Shown: in pieces, positions 52,149 through 61,661 of the stretch
Numbering within the stretch: the stretch's first letter is position 1
Layout of the letters: the number at the start of each line of letters is the position of its first letter
Source of the DNA: Dyella_B nitratireducens
GTDB lineage: Bacteria; Pseudomonadota; Gammaproteobacteria; Xanthomonadales; Rhodanobacteraceae
Assembly (NCBI RefSeq): GCF_049532905.1
Contig: NZ_CP064032.1
Coordinates: 2,418,001 to 2,482,000, forward strand
DNA length: 64,000 nucleotides
Reading direction: 5' to 3'
The notes under the pieces: generated by a model
The model's input: the letters and a program-made list of their open reading frames with translations, nothing else
What the model was told of the DNA's origin: nothing
Databases searched by the model: none
Program-made: the position numbers and the translations under genes

Positions 52149-53951
52149 TTAGACCAAACGCGTAAACCCATCCGCACTCCACCGTTCACTCCCCACACCG
52201 TGATGCACAAAGAACAATCCTTCCGGATCGTACTTCCGCTTCACCGCCGCAAGCCGTGGATAGTTCGTCCCCCAGAACGCCTGCTGCCAATCGCGCTGGA
52301 AATAATCGCTTTCCGATAGATACGCACCCGCATTCGGCGCCACTTTCAGCAATGCATCCATCGCGCGTCCGACGGCAGCGGCTTCGTCGCGCGCCTTCGG
52401 CAGATCCGGATCGGCGCCAGGCATGCCGGGATATGCAGGCGCGCCATTCCCCGCCATGATCGCCAGCGCGAAAGCATCCAGTACTTGCGGATTGGTTGCG
52501 ATGTCGCGCGCAGCGGCGATCGCTTCAGACGGCGCACCGGCCAAACCTTTGTTGAAGTGGAACTCGACATCCCATTGGCGCGTGCACGCAAAGATCGCAT
52601 CGACCAGTTGCGCCTGACCGTCCTTGCGCAGCAAGGAGGCCGGCAGCCATGCCGATTTGAAGCTGTGAATAAACCAGCCCACCTCGCCCTGATCGCCAGC
52701 CCACAGCACATGCTGGCGTGGTGCACCGTCGCGATCATCGGGAATCATCACTCCGGGTACGTGCTGCCGGAAATACGCCGCATCCCAGAAATGCTGCGCA
52801 GGCACGGCAAGTATTTGCATGGGTTTGACGAAGCTGTAGTCGTTGCTCGCATGCACCCAATCCAGAAACGGTTGCCAGATCGCTTGCGCCTGTTGCTGGC
52901 TCAAACCTTGGAACACCATGGCGATATGCAACACGTTGTCGCCATGAAAGCGCATCTGTTCGCCCCAATGCGGATTGAATAGATCGCTCTGATAGAAACT
53001 GATGGCCTTGGCGATCAAGGCACGATAAGCAGCATCCGACGCCGCCTTGATATCCCCGAATACCGCGCCGAAAAACTCCGGCAGCGCGTGCGTGCGCAGC
53101 GTTACGCGCGTCACCACGCCAAGACTGCCGCCACCGCCGCCTTTGATGCCCCAGAACAGATCAGGGTTGGTGCATGCGTTGGCGATGCGTACTTCACCCT
53201 CTGCCGTCACGATCTCCGCTTCGATCAACCCCGCCGACGCCATACCGAACCGTTTGGAGAAACTACCGAAACCGCCGCTCTGAATCAGCCCGGCTACGCC
53301 CACCGTGCAACAACCGCCGCCTTGTACATAGCGTCCGGCACGCGTTGTTACGGCATCGTACGCGTCGATCCACATGGCGCCCGATTGCAGGCTCACCGCT
53401 GGCTGTGGCGCCCGCGTGCCTTCGCATCCCTGCCCCACGAAGGCGTCGTGCAAGTGGATGGCGTTCATGTGCCGCGTCCAGATCAGCAAGGAATCCGGTG
53501 CATCGGATGTGCCCTGGTAACTATGCCCACCGCCTTTCACGACCAGGCGCAAGCGATGTTTGCTGGCGAAGCGGACAGCTGCCGCGACATCCGCTGCACT
53601 TTCCGCGGCTACCGCGTATGCACTGGGCTGCGACAGCCAGGCATCGGCCCAGCCGCTGGTCTGGGTCAGCCCCGGCTGGTCGCCGATGTAGAACGGGTTT
53701 TTGATGTGCTTGAGCGCTTCATCACAAGCCGCTTTGGAGGCGGTGAACGGCAATTGCGGTTTCAGCAGCCGCCCGCCGACAGCTTGGTTGAGTTCGTCCC
53801 ATTGGGCGGGTGATGGCCAGCCGGCCTGGCCGGGACGTACTCGTGCGTGGAACTTGCTGCCCGCTGCCCAGGGTGACCCGAGGGCGCCGGTCATGACGCC
53901 CGGCAGGAAAGGAATCGCCAATACCGCTTTCAATAACTCGCGCCTGTTCAT
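52149..53951 (-). CDS. exported berberine-bridge-like FAD oxidoreductase
   Basis: The 600-residue flavoenzyme has a twin-arginine-like leader (MNRRELLKAVLAIPFLPGVM). The PCMH-type FAD domain shows H143 in VVKGGGHSYQG and C214 in QGGGCCTVGVAG. These are the positions that carry bicovalently bound FAD in BBE-like enzymes. A substrate domain and the BBE C-terminal strand (YPRLAAVKRKYDPEGLFFVH) complete it. Such enzymes oxidise sugars, alcohols or alkaloid-like rings with O2. The substrate is unknown. The adjacent secreted beta-rich protein is on the same strand but separated by a repeat. Confidence 0.85.
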   Translation of the reverse strand: MNRRELLKAVLAIPFLPGVMTGALGSPWAAGSKFHARVRPGQAGWPSPAQWDELNQAVGGRLLKPQLPFTASKAACDEALKHIKNPFYIGDQPGLTQTSGWADAWLSQPSAYAVAAESAADVAAAVRFASKHRLRLVVKGGGHSYQGTSDAPDSLLIWTRHMNAIHLHDAFVGQGCEGTRAPQPAVSLQSGAMWIDAYDAVTTRAGRYVQGGGCCTVGVAGLIQSGGFGSFSKRFGMASAGLIEAEIVTAEGEVRIANACTNPDLFWGIKGGGGGSLGVVTRVTLRTHALPEFFGAVFGDIKAASDAAYRALIAKAISFYQSDLFNPHWGEQMRFHGDNVLHIAMVFQGLSQQQAQAIWQPFLDWVHASNDYSFVKPMQILAVPAQHFWDAAYFRQHVPGVMIPDDRDGAPRQHVLWAGDQGEVGWFIHSFKSAWLPASLLRKDGQAQLVDAIFACTRQWDVEFHFNKGLAGAPSEAIAAARDIATNPQVLDAFALAIMAGNGAPAYPGMPGADPDLPKARDEAAAVGRAMDALLKVAPNAGAYLSESDYFQRDWQQAFWGTNYPRLAAVKRKYDPEGLFFVHHGVGSERWSADGFTRLV

Positions 53952-54094
53952 GTCCCGCTCCGGTGGGTGGAATGGGGAAACTGTCGGTGTCAGGTGGCTA
54001 TGGTTCTAGCGCGAAGGGATGTGTAGTGATACGCGAGGGACGAGTGGTGGGATATCCGGGATGAAACAGGCAGGCAAAAAAGCTTCGGACCACC

Positions 54095-54169
54095 GTAGGT
54101 TGGGGTGCAAACCCCAACATGACTGTGTCCATCAAGATGACAATGTTGGGGTTTGCACCCCAACCTACG
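54095..54169. repeat. family A inverted repeat
   Basis: Complete copy. The right end gives the TAG stop of the PanE-like gene (54165-54167, reverse strand). Confidence 0.95.
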
Positions 54170-55100
54170 TTCTGGCCTCCCGTCCCCGCCGCGCCTCATA
54201 CGCCTTCACATGCACGTAGGCCAACCGCAAGATCGGCAACTCCAGACCGGCAACCTTACCGCGCGTCAGCAGATCCCCGATCACATGATCGGCCTCTACC
54301 GCGCTGCCCTGCTCCAGATCACGCATCATCGAAGCGCTCATCGTTGAGCCCGCATCCGTCAGCATGCCGCGAGAACGTTGCATGGCGGCATCCTTGGGCG
54401 CATGACCATTCGCTTCGGCCACCCGTCGACACTCCTCCAGCAGATCGAGAATGGCCCGCTCGCCACCCGGCGCCGCAACGATATCGCCGATCGGCGCGCG
54501 CATCAGGCAGGTAATGCCGGCCAGCGACGCGAGAAACACCCACTTGTCCCACATGTCCTGCAGGATGGTGGTACTCAGGCGCGAATCGAAACGGGCATTC
54601 GCCATCGCCTGTGCGATGTGTTCCACGCGCTGCGAGCGGCTGCCATCACGCTCACCGAAACTCAGGCCTGCCGCGGGGCCGAGATGACGCACCACGCCTT
54701 CCGCATCCAACGTCACAGGAATCACGCATTGACCACCGAGCACATGTTCGGCGCCAAATCGCGCATCGAGCAGATCCAGATGCTGCATGCCGTTGAGCAA
54801 CGGCAAGATGGCCGTCTGGTTGCCGACGGCAGGTGCCATGTCTTCGATCGCTTGCGTCAAGTGATACGCCTTGCAACTCACGATGATCAGGTCGAACGTC
54901 TCGTTCAGCGCATTCGCTTGCATCGTGCGTGGCGGCGGCAAGTTGGCATCGCCCTGCGCGCTCCGAATCTGCAAGCCGTTGCGTGCCAGTGCTTCCGCAC
55001 GCGCCTTGCGCACCAGGAAGGTAACGTCCTGACCGCTTTCCAGTAGACGCCCGCCGAAATAACCACCGATTGCACCCGCACCAACTACCAGAATCTTCAT
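54165..55100 (-). CDS. panE: 2-dehydropantoate 2-reductase family protein
   Basis: The 311-residue protein has the NADPH-binding GAGAIGG (7-13) followed by LVRKARAEAL, the hinge IIVSCKAYHL and LPLLNGMQHL. The C-terminal ketopantoate reductase domain has DMWDKWVFLASLAGITCLMR containing the catalytic lysine, and a SMMRDLEQGSAVEADHVIGD helix with the terminal Glu. It would reduce ketopantoate to pantoate in coenzyme A synthesis, or another 2-keto acid, as many paralogues do. It is not near panB or panC. The gene is divergent from the DUF2946 gene. Confidence 0.88.
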   Translation of the reverse strand: MKILVVGAGAIGGYFGGRLLESGQDVTFLVRKARAEALARNGLQIRSAQGDANLPPPRTMQANALNETFDLIIVSCKAYHLTQAIEDMAPAVGNQTAILPLLNGMQHLDLLDARFGAEHVLGGQCVIPVTLDAEGVVRHLGPAAGLSFGERDGSRSQRVEHIAQAMANARFDSRLSTTILQDMWDKWVFLASLAGITCLMRAPIGDIVAAPGGERAILDLLEECRRVAEANGHAPKDAAMQRSRGMLTDAGSTMSASMMRDLEQGSAVEADHVIGDLLTRGKVAGLELPILRLAYVHVKAYEARRGREART

Positions 55101-55260
55101 GGCTGTATCGCCTTCACCTGATCAAAACAATTCCCATCATGGGTATGCAACACCCTGAAGCAAAGTGCCGCATGACGTTTTTGTCATTTGCTGTCAAAAT
55201 GTTTGGAGCCTACTCTAGGCTTTCGTCGCACAGGGTCTGCCGAGCCAGGGTTTATCGAAC

Positions 55261-55653
55261 GTGTTGAAACGCTCCGCACAGCAAAGGTTCGTGGCATGGC
55301 TGGCTTTGGCCGCCATGGCGCTGATCGTGCTGATGCCGGTCGTCTCGCGTTCCATGCCCATGGACATGGCGATGGACGGCATGTCGTCCAACGTGGACCC
55401 CGGCTGCGCCCTGCATGACGCGCACGCGAATCATCATCACGGCATGCCGGGGCATCCGGACGATCCCACCGCACGATGCGGTTATTGCGTGCTGTTTTCG
55501 CATACGCCGGTGCTGGGATTCGATACGCCGGTCGTTCTGCCACCGATCTATCTCGCTCCGTATGCACCGCGCACGGCGTTGCCGCACAACGTTCCTGCCA
55601 CGCCGCTGCTGCATGCGCAACCACGCGGACCGCCGTTGACCGCCAACGGCTGA
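55261..55653 (+). CDS. DUF2946-type Met/His-rich small membrane protein
   Basis: The 130-residue protein begins at GTG (55261). One hydrophobic segment (FVAWLALAAMALIVLMPVV) is followed by a Met-rich stretch (SMPMDMAMDGM) and a His-rich stretch (HDAHANHHHGMPGH). C-x-x-C-like cysteines follow in RCGYCVLFSH. These features mark DUF2946 proteins, which are often encoded beside copper-related TonB receptors. It is the first gene of a probable copper-handling set with the receptor 183 bases downstream. Membrane-anchored metal binding is inferred. Confidence 0.78.
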   Translation: MLKRSAQQRFVAWLALAAMALIVLMPVVSRSMPMDMAMDGMSSNVDPGCALHDAHANHHHGMPGHPDDPTARCGYCVLFSHTPVLGFDTPVVLPPIYLAPYAPRTALPHNVPATPLLHAQPRGPPLTANG

Positions 55654-55836
55654 TGTAGCAGCGTTTCGCTGCTGCCCTGAATGTCGATGCACGCCGGAGG
55701 TTTGAACCTCCGCGCGTGGTTGCTCGTCATTCCGGCGAAGGCCGAAATGACAGCATTGGCGTTTCTGGCCTCATCGCACACCCTTTGATTTACGCGCTGC
55801 CATAACAAGCACGCATTCAAATGCATTCCCCACAAC

Positions 55837-58131
55837 ATGCGCCCAACTCTCCGCTCCCATGCACTGGCTGCGTTGCCGTTCGCCGTGCTCGCATCGTCCA
55901 TCGCCATAGCCCAGGATGCCGCGACGACCAGCACGCATCCTCCATCGAAAAAACCAACCACGCTCACACCGGTAAGCGTCTCCGCCGCTACGCGCATGCC
56001 GCTCGCCTCGGATCCCAACTTTCCTGCCACCCAGGTAAGCGTTACCGCCGCGCAGATGAATGCGACGGTCAACGCGATGGACGTGGAAGACGCCACCAAA
56101 TACATGCCCAGCCTTTTCATCCGCAAGCGAAATACAGGCGATACCCAGCCGGTGCTCGCCACGCGCGACTGGGGGGTGAATTCCAGTGCACGCACGCTGG
56201 TATACGTGGACGACATTCCGATCTCCGCACTGATCGGCAACAACAACACCAACGGTGCGCCGCGCTGGGGCATGGTGTCGCCGGAGCAGATCGATCACAT
56301 CGACATGTTGTACGGGCCTTATTCGGCCGCCTATGCCGGCAACTCGATGGGTGGCGTCATGCACATCGTCACGCGCACGCCGGACAAACCGGAAGTGACG
56401 ATCCAGCAGACCGAAGCCATCCAGACGTACGACTTCTACAACACCAAGGGCGACTACAGCAGCAGCAAGACCAGCATCACCGCGGGCGGGCGCAGCGGTA
56501 AATTTTCATGGTTCGTGGGTGCCACCGGACTCAACAGTTTCAGCCAGCCGCTCAGCTACCTCACCAGTGCCAACACGCCAGCGGGCACTCTCGGCACCAT
56601 CCCGGCACGTAACAAGGTAGGCCAACCGGCGAATGTCATTGGTGCCGGCGGGCTGTTGCATACACGCCAGCTCAATCTCAACGGCAAATTCGCCTACGAC
56701 ATCACGCCGTGGTTGCAGGCGGCGTACTGGATCGGCTTCTGGAGCAACCATGGCCAGTCGCGCGTGCAGACGTATCTGACCAATCCGCAAGGCGCGCCGA
56801 GTTACGGCAAATCCTCGGCCTTTGCCAGCAACGATTATTTCCTGAGCGCACATCACCTGATGCAGGCGCTGTCGTTGAAAACGGATACCCGAAGCGACGT
56901 CGATGGCGAACTGGTGATCACGCATTACGATTACATCAAGGACAACCAGTGGTCACCCTATGGCGTCGGCAATGGCGCCACGTTCACGCCGAACGGCCTG
57001 CTGGCCAGCTATGGCGGCACCAACTGGTCCACGGCTGATTTGAAAGGCATCTGGCGACCGCAGGGTTATGGCGGAGCACATGAGATTTCCGGCGGCGCGC
57101 ACGCGGATCAATACACGCTCGCCAATCCCACCTACAACTTAAGCGCGTGGCCGGATCCATCGAGCGTCACGAGCCTGTATGCCTCCGGCCGCGGCAAAAC
57201 CACCACCGAGGCGTTGTGGATTCAAGATGCGTGGCAGATCGCACCCGATTGGTTGGCGACGATCGGCGGGCGTTATGAAAAGTGGCGCGCCAGTGACGGT
57301 TTCAATTTCAGCAGCAAGACGGCGGTGTATCAGCCAGGCGAACGGGCCACCGATTTTTCGCCGAAGGCCACGCTGCGCTGGGATATCTCACCCACTTGGC
57401 GCATCACCGGTTCTGCTGCGAAAGCCGTGCGTTTTCCCACCGTTTCCGAGTTGTATCAGCTTGTCGCCACCGGCAACACCTTCGCCTCGCCCAATCCGAA
57501 CCTGAAACCGGAGCGTGACCTCAGCGGCGAACTGGCCGTCGAACACGCGCTGGATGATGGCTTCGTGCGCATGTCGCTGTTCCAGGAGAACACGCGCAAC
57601 GCGATGATCAACCAGACCTCCACGCTGCCCAACTACGCGGTGCCGGTGACCTTCGTGAGCAACGTCGGTGCGGTACGCAACCGCGGTATCGAACTGGTGG
57701 CCGATCATGACAATGTGCTGATCCAGGGATTGGAGCTGTCCGGTAGCGTTACCTTCGTCGACTCCACCATTCTTTCCAATGACGCCTTTGCCAGCAGCGC
57801 GGGCACGACGTCGGATGGCAAGCACGTGCCCTATGTGCCGCGCTGGCGCGCTACGGCGGTCGCCACGTATCGCCCCACTCCTGCGTGGGCCATCACTCTG
57901 GCGGGCCGCTATAGCGGCAGGCAGTACTCGACCATGGACAACACCGACAACACGGAGAACGTGTTTGGTGCGTTCGATACGTTCGTGGTGTTCGATCTGC
58001 ATGCCGACTACCAGATCAACGAGCAGCTGTCGGCGTCGTTCGGCATCGACAACCTTAACAACCGCCAGTACTTCCTCTATCACCCGTTCCCGCAGCGCAC
58101 TTATGTCGCCAATCTCAAGTTCAAACTCTGA
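55837..58131 (+). CDS. TonB-dependent outer-membrane receptor
   Basis: The 764-residue protein has a signal peptide (ALPFAVLASSIAIAQ), a TonB-box-like start (TPVSVSAATR), a plug domain with LVYVDDIPIS and MVSPEQIDHIDMLYGPYSAAYAG, and a 22-strand barrel. The barrel ends in the typical aromatic-terminated strand YVANLKFKL. Related receptors take up siderophores, cobalamin or copper. The flanking Met-rich DUF2946 and PepSY genes suggest copper, or a copper-binding metallophore. Its end overlaps the next gene by 29 bases, implying coupled translation. Confidence 0.9.
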   Translation: MRPTLRSHALAALPFAVLASSIAIAQDAATTSTHPPSKKPTTLTPVSVSAATRMPLASDPNFPATQVSVTAAQMNATVNAMDVEDATKYMPSLFIRKRNTGDTQPVLATRDWGVNSSARTLVYVDDIPISALIGNNNTNGAPRWGMVSPEQIDHIDMLYGPYSAAYAGNSMGGVMHIVTRTPDKPEVTIQQTEAIQTYDFYNTKGDYSSSKTSITAGGRSGKFSWFVGATGLNSFSQPLSYLTSANTPAGTLGTIPARNKVGQPANVIGAGGLLHTRQLNLNGKFAYDITPWLQAAYWIGFWSNHGQSRVQTYLTNPQGAPSYGKSSAFASNDYFLSAHHLMQALSLKTDTRSDVDGELVITHYDYIKDNQWSPYGVGNGATFTPNGLLASYGGTNWSTADLKGIWRPQGYGGAHEISGGAHADQYTLANPTYNLSAWPDPSSVTSLYASGRGKTTTEALWIQDAWQIAPDWLATIGGRYEKWRASDGFNFSSKTAVYQPGERATDFSPKATLRWDISPTWRITGSAAKAVRFPTVSELYQLVATGNTFASPNPNLKPERDLSGELAVEHALDDGFVRMSLFQENTRNAMINQTSTLPNYAVPVTFVSNVGAVRNRGIELVADHDNVLIQGLELSGSVTFVDSTILSNDAFASSAGTTSDGKHVPYVPRWRATAVATYRPTPAWAITLAGRYSGRQYSTMDNTDNTENVFGAFDTFVVFDLHADYQINEQLSASFGIDNLNNRQYFLYHPFPQRTYVANLKFKL

Positions 58132-59497
58132 GCGGCGGCGCAGCGTGCACCGCCTGGTCTGGCGCTGGCATTTCTATGCCGGGCTGTTCTGTCTGCCGTT
58201 CGTGTTGTGGCTGGCGATCACCGGCATGATCTATCTGTTCAAGCCGCAGTTGGAACCATGGCTGGAACGGCAGTACGCGCACGTCACCCACACCGCGGCG
58301 CAACCGCCTTCCGCGCAGGTTGCCGCGGCGCTGCACGCGGTACCTGGCTCGGTGCTCAACGCGTACGTACTGCCCGAATCGCCTGAAGCCGCCACGCGTG
58401 TGTTGCTAGGGCGTGGGAGCGAATTGATCCGCGTGTTCGTCAATCCATCCAGCTTGCAGGTGCTGGATGTGGTGCGCGAGAACGATCGCTTCATGCGGGT
58501 GATCTTTTATCTGCACGGCGAACTGTTGCTGGGCCGCGGCGGTTCGATCCTGGTGGAACTGGCCGCCTCGTGGACCATCCTGATGCTGCTGAGTGGTCTG
58601 TATCTGTGGTGGCCACGCAACGCACGCCTGGCCGGTGCGCTTTACCCTCGATTGAAGCATGGACGCCGCGTGTTCTGGCGCGACCTGCACGCGGTGACCG
58701 GCCTGTGGATCTCACTGTTTGCCCTGTTTCTGCTGCTGTCCGGCCTGCCATGGACGACTACCTGGGGCGGCACGCTGCGTTGCCTTCGCCAGACGTTCGC
58801 CACAAACACCGCGCCACAAGACTGGAACACCAGTAGCGCATCGGAGCGCGCACAGATCAGGCAGGAGAACGCGCCGCCCACCAGCGCGCACACGATGCAC
58901 GGCGGCATGAGCATGCCGGGCATGGACATGCCCGGTATGGCGATGGACGGCATGTCCATGCCGGTCGACGATGCACCGCTCGATCGCCTGGTGCCGATAG
59001 CCGCTACGCAGCATTTGGCGCCACCCGTGTTGATCGCACCACCCTCGCAACGCTCGCCGCACTGGACCGCTCGCTCGGATACCGACGATCGCCCGCGCCG
59101 CGGCGAGGTGACGTTCGATGCCACCACCGGTGCGGTTCTGCATCAAACCACGTTTGCACAGAAACCGCTGCTCGATCGCATCATCGGTTACGGCATCGCC
59201 ATCCACGAGGGCGTACTGTTTCCGCCGCTCAATCAGATTCTTGGCGTGTTCACGGCGCTTGGCTTGATCACGCTATGTACCAGCGCCGCAGTGATGTGGT
59301 GGCGCCGCCGTCCCGCCGGTGTGCTGGGTGCGCCGCCGGCCGTCAACGCCAGCCTCCCGTATGTGCTGATCGGCGTGCTTGTCCTGTTGGGCCTGGTGTT
59401 GCCGCTGTTTGGTATATCCATGTTGCTCGTGTGGGTGATCGAGCGCTGTTTCTTGCGGCGGTCCGAGCGCGCATGTGCGTTTCTGGGGCTCACGTAA
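58103..59497 (+). CDS. PepSY-associated membrane protein with Met-rich loop
   Basis: The 464-residue membrane protein has four main transmembrane segments: FVLWLAITGMIYLF, WTILMLLSGLYLWW, WISLFALFLLLSG and the C-terminal pair. The periplasmic PepSY-type domain contains a Met-rich stretch, HGGMSMPGMDMPGMAMDGMS, suited to Cu(I) binding. Such proteins are often metal reductases or import helpers coupled to a TonB receptor. The likely start is ATG 58103. GTG 58145 would also give a plausible N-terminus. It overlaps the receptor gene and probably forms one operon. Confidence 0.82.
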   Translation: MSPISSSNSERRRSVHRLVWRWHFYAGLFCLPFVLWLAITGMIYLFKPQLEPWLERQYAHVTHTAAQPPSAQVAAALHAVPGSVLNAYVLPESPEAATRVLLGRGSELIRVFVNPSSLQVLDVVRENDRFMRVIFYLHGELLLGRGGSILVELAASWTILMLLSGLYLWWPRNARLAGALYPRLKHGRRVFWRDLHAVTGLWISLFALFLLLSGLPWTTTWGGTLRCLRQTFATNTAPQDWNTSSASERAQIRQENAPPTSAHTMHGGMSMPGMDMPGMAMDGMSMPVDDAPLDRLVPIAATQHLAPPVLIAPPSQRSPHWTARSDTDDRPRRGEVTFDATTGAVLHQTTFAQKPLLDRIIGYGIAIHEGVLFPPLNQILGVFTALGLITLCTSAAVMWWRRRPAGVLGAPPAVNASLPYVLIGVLVLLGLVLPLFGISMLLVWVIERCFLRRSERACAFLGLT

Positions 59498-59602
59498 CTC
59501 TCACGGCCGTCATTCCCGCTGACAGCAAAAGAAAATCGGCGCAAGATAGCGCCGGCAACGCTCCGCGCGTCGCACCGCACGGCATTCGTCGAGGTGATCG
59601 TC

Positions 59603-60160
59603 ATGTTTACGGCACGCATCTTCGCCAGCACATTGCTCGCCCTGAGTTTCGTCACCGTCGCGCACGCCATCGACAACACCACCTTCACCGTGGCGCAACA
59701 GGACGGCAACGGCAAGCCGATCGTCTTCCAGAGCACGTCTGCGCTAAAGAAAGGCGACATGATCAAGGTGTACGCCTCCAACGCGCAGCCAGTGCTGATA
59801 CTGCAGGTAGCGATGTGCGACGAGGGTTGCCTGCATCCGCGCCTGGTAAAGACACTGCCGCTCACGCCTTATTACGCAGGCCAGTCGAGCACCAGCCAGC
59901 AGTTCGTGCTACCGGAGGACGGACAGGTCTCCTTCTGGGTGCAGCGGCTGGGCGACCTGCCCAGCACCCCTGTCAATGCATCGAACGGCCAATGGACGGT
60001 GCAATACGTCGACCCCTTCCTGCGCTTTGCCACCCAGACACCCTACGACTCGACCCGGCCGATGCCGGCCAATGCGTTTTCACTCAACGACAACACGCTG
60101 CGCGCTCGTTTCCTCCATCGCACGTTCGTCACGGTCAGCCTGGCGGACGCGGATCATTGA
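59603..60160 (+). CDS. secreted protein of unknown function
   Basis: The 185-residue protein has a signal peptide (ASTLLALSFVTVAHA) and a mature part with one beta-rich domain, containing VMCDEGCLHPRLV-type cysteines in VAMCDEGC and LPEDGQVSFWVQRLG. I do not recognise the family. It follows the PepSY gene by about 100 bases and precedes the YbhB-like gene by five, so it may belong to the metal-handling operon. GTG 59594 is an alternative start, but the ATG at 59603 has better spacing from GAGG. Confidence 0.6.
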   Translation: MFTARIFASTLLALSFVTVAHAIDNTTFTVAQQDGNGKPIVFQSTSALKKGDMIKVYASNAQPVLILQVAMCDEGCLHPRLVKTLPLTPYYAGQSSTSQQFVLPEDGQVSFWVQRLGDLPSTPVNASNGQWTVQYVDPFLRFATQTPYDSTRPMPANAFSLNDNTLRARFLHRTFVTVSLADADH

Positions 60161-60165
60161 TACGC

Positions 60166-60708
60166 ATGCGATGCTGCAAACGTACGTTGCTTAGCTTCGC
60201 CTTGCTCGTGCTGCAGACCGGTGCGGCATGCGCCTGGCAATCCCACGCCGCCTTGCCCATCAGCAGCGCCAGCTTCACGGATGGTGGCACGATACCGGCA
60301 AAGCTCAGCTGCGACGGTGCCGATCTATCGCCAGATATCCGCTTGCCCACACCGCCCAGCGGTACCCGCAGCTTTGCGATCGTGGTGGAAGATCCGGATG
60401 CGCCAGTCGCCTTCGCGCACTGGCTGGCGTATGGCATTAGCGCCGATACACGCGAGCTGCAGGAAGGTGCATCGACCCCGTCACAGCGGCTTGAACATGC
60501 CGCCGAGGGCGTCAACGGTTTTGGCCGGATAGGCTACGGCGGCCCCTGCCCGCCTTCAGGCTCGACGCACCATTACGTCTTCCACATCTACGCGCTCGAC
60601 ACGGTGCCTGCGCTGCCATCCGGCGCGAGCGCACAGCAAGTGAGCACCGCCATCCAGGGCCACGTGCTGGCGGAAGGACGCATCACCGGCTTGTATACGC
60701 GCAACTGA
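60166..60708 (+). CDS. secreted YbhB/YbcL (PEBP, Raf-kinase-inhibitor-like) protein
   Basis: The 180-residue protein has a signal peptide (TLLSFALLVLQTGAACA) and the PEBP signatures FTDGGTIPAKLSCDGADLSP, IVVEDPDAPVAFAHWLAYGI and YGGPCPPSGSTHHYVFHIYALD. This fold binds phospholipids or small anions. Bacterial roles are largely unknown. The preceding stop is five bases upstream, suggesting the two are co-translated. Confidence 0.88.
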   Translation: MRCCKRTLLSFALLVLQTGAACAWQSHAALPISSASFTDGGTIPAKLSCDGADLSPDIRLPTPPSGTRSFAIVVEDPDAPVAFAHWLAYGISADTRELQEGASTPSQRLEHAAEGVNGFGRIGYGGPCPPSGSTHHYVFHIYALDTVPALPSGASAQQVSTAIQGHVLAEGRITGLYTRN

Positions 60709-60779
60709 CATTCAGCAATTTCTGTCAGGCGCGCTGCGCGGCCGGTACGTAAGCTTCCGGTCGCCAAGGAGATATCGCA

Positions 60780-61658
60780 TTGAACACACGCCCCACGGAC
60801 GCCTACCTCGCCCGCTTCCAGAAAGTATTCACCTACATTGATGAGCATTTGCACGAGGAGCTTACGGTGGCGCGGCTTAGTGCCGTGGCCGCGTTCTCGA
60901 AGCATCACTTCTTGCGGCAGTTTTCGGACCTGTTTGGGATCGGCGTGTACAAATACGTGCAACTGAGCCGGCTGAAACGCGCGTCCTATCAACTGGCCTT
61001 TCGCGACGATCAGCCAGTGATCGAGATCGCGCTGGACAGCGGTTACGACAACCCCGAATCGTTTGCCCGCGCATTCAAGAAAAGCGCCGGGCAAACGCCC
61101 ACCGAGTTCCGCAAACAGCCGCGATGGGAACCTTGGCACGGCACCTACGAACCGCTTACCGCGCTAAGGACCCGATACATGCACGCCAAAACAGATACCC
61201 GCGACGTTCGCATCATGGATTTCGCGGAAACCCGCATCGCCGTACTGGAACATCGTGGCGATCCAAACCACCTCGGCGATTCGATCCGTTCGTTCATCGC
61301 CTGGCGCAAACAACACCATTTGCATCCCAGCCGGCACGCTACGTTCAATATCTTCTACGATGACCCTTATCAGGTAGCGCCCGAAGACTATCGTATGGAT
61401 CTATGCGTTGCCGTAGACCGCGATATCGCCGGTGACGGCATCGTCGACAAGATCATTCCCGCTGGCCGCTGCGCAGTGTTGCGGCATATGGGTTCGGATG
61501 ATCACCTGTATGCCTCAATTTCGTATCTGTATTCCGAATGGCTGCCGCACAGTGGTGAAGAACCGCGTGATTTTCCGCTGTTCGTGCAGCGGGTGAGGTT
61601 CTTTCCGGATGTGCCGGAGCATGAGGCAGTGGTGGATATTTTTTTGCCCTTGAAGTGA
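60780..61658 (+). CDS. AraC-family regulator with GyrI-like effector domain
   Basis: The 292-residue protein has a double helix-turn-helix at the N-terminus (RLSAVAAFSKHHFLRQFSDL and EIALDSGYDNPESFARAFKK). A C-terminal GyrI-like small-molecule domain (FAETRIAVLEHRGDPNHLGD through YSEWLPHSGEEPRDFPLFVQ) follows, like Rob and SoxS-type multidrug regulators. It starts with TTG at 60780 behind a textbook AAGGAG with 8-base spacing, an unusual start codon in this set. Target genes are not obvious. Confidence 0.9.
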   Translation: MNTRPTDAYLARFQKVFTYIDEHLHEELTVARLSAVAAFSKHHFLRQFSDLFGIGVYKYVQLSRLKRASYQLAFRDDQPVIEIALDSGYDNPESFARAFKKSAGQTPTEFRKQPRWEPWHGTYEPLTALRTRYMHAKTDTRDVRIMDFAETRIAVLEHRGDPNHLGDSIRSFIAWRKQHHLHPSRHATFNIFYDDPYQVAPEDYRMDLCVAVDRDIAGDGIVDKIIPAGRCAVLRHMGSDDHLYASISYLYSEWLPHSGEEPRDFPLFVQRVRFFPDVPEHEAVVDIFLPLK

Positions 61659-61661
61659 ATC

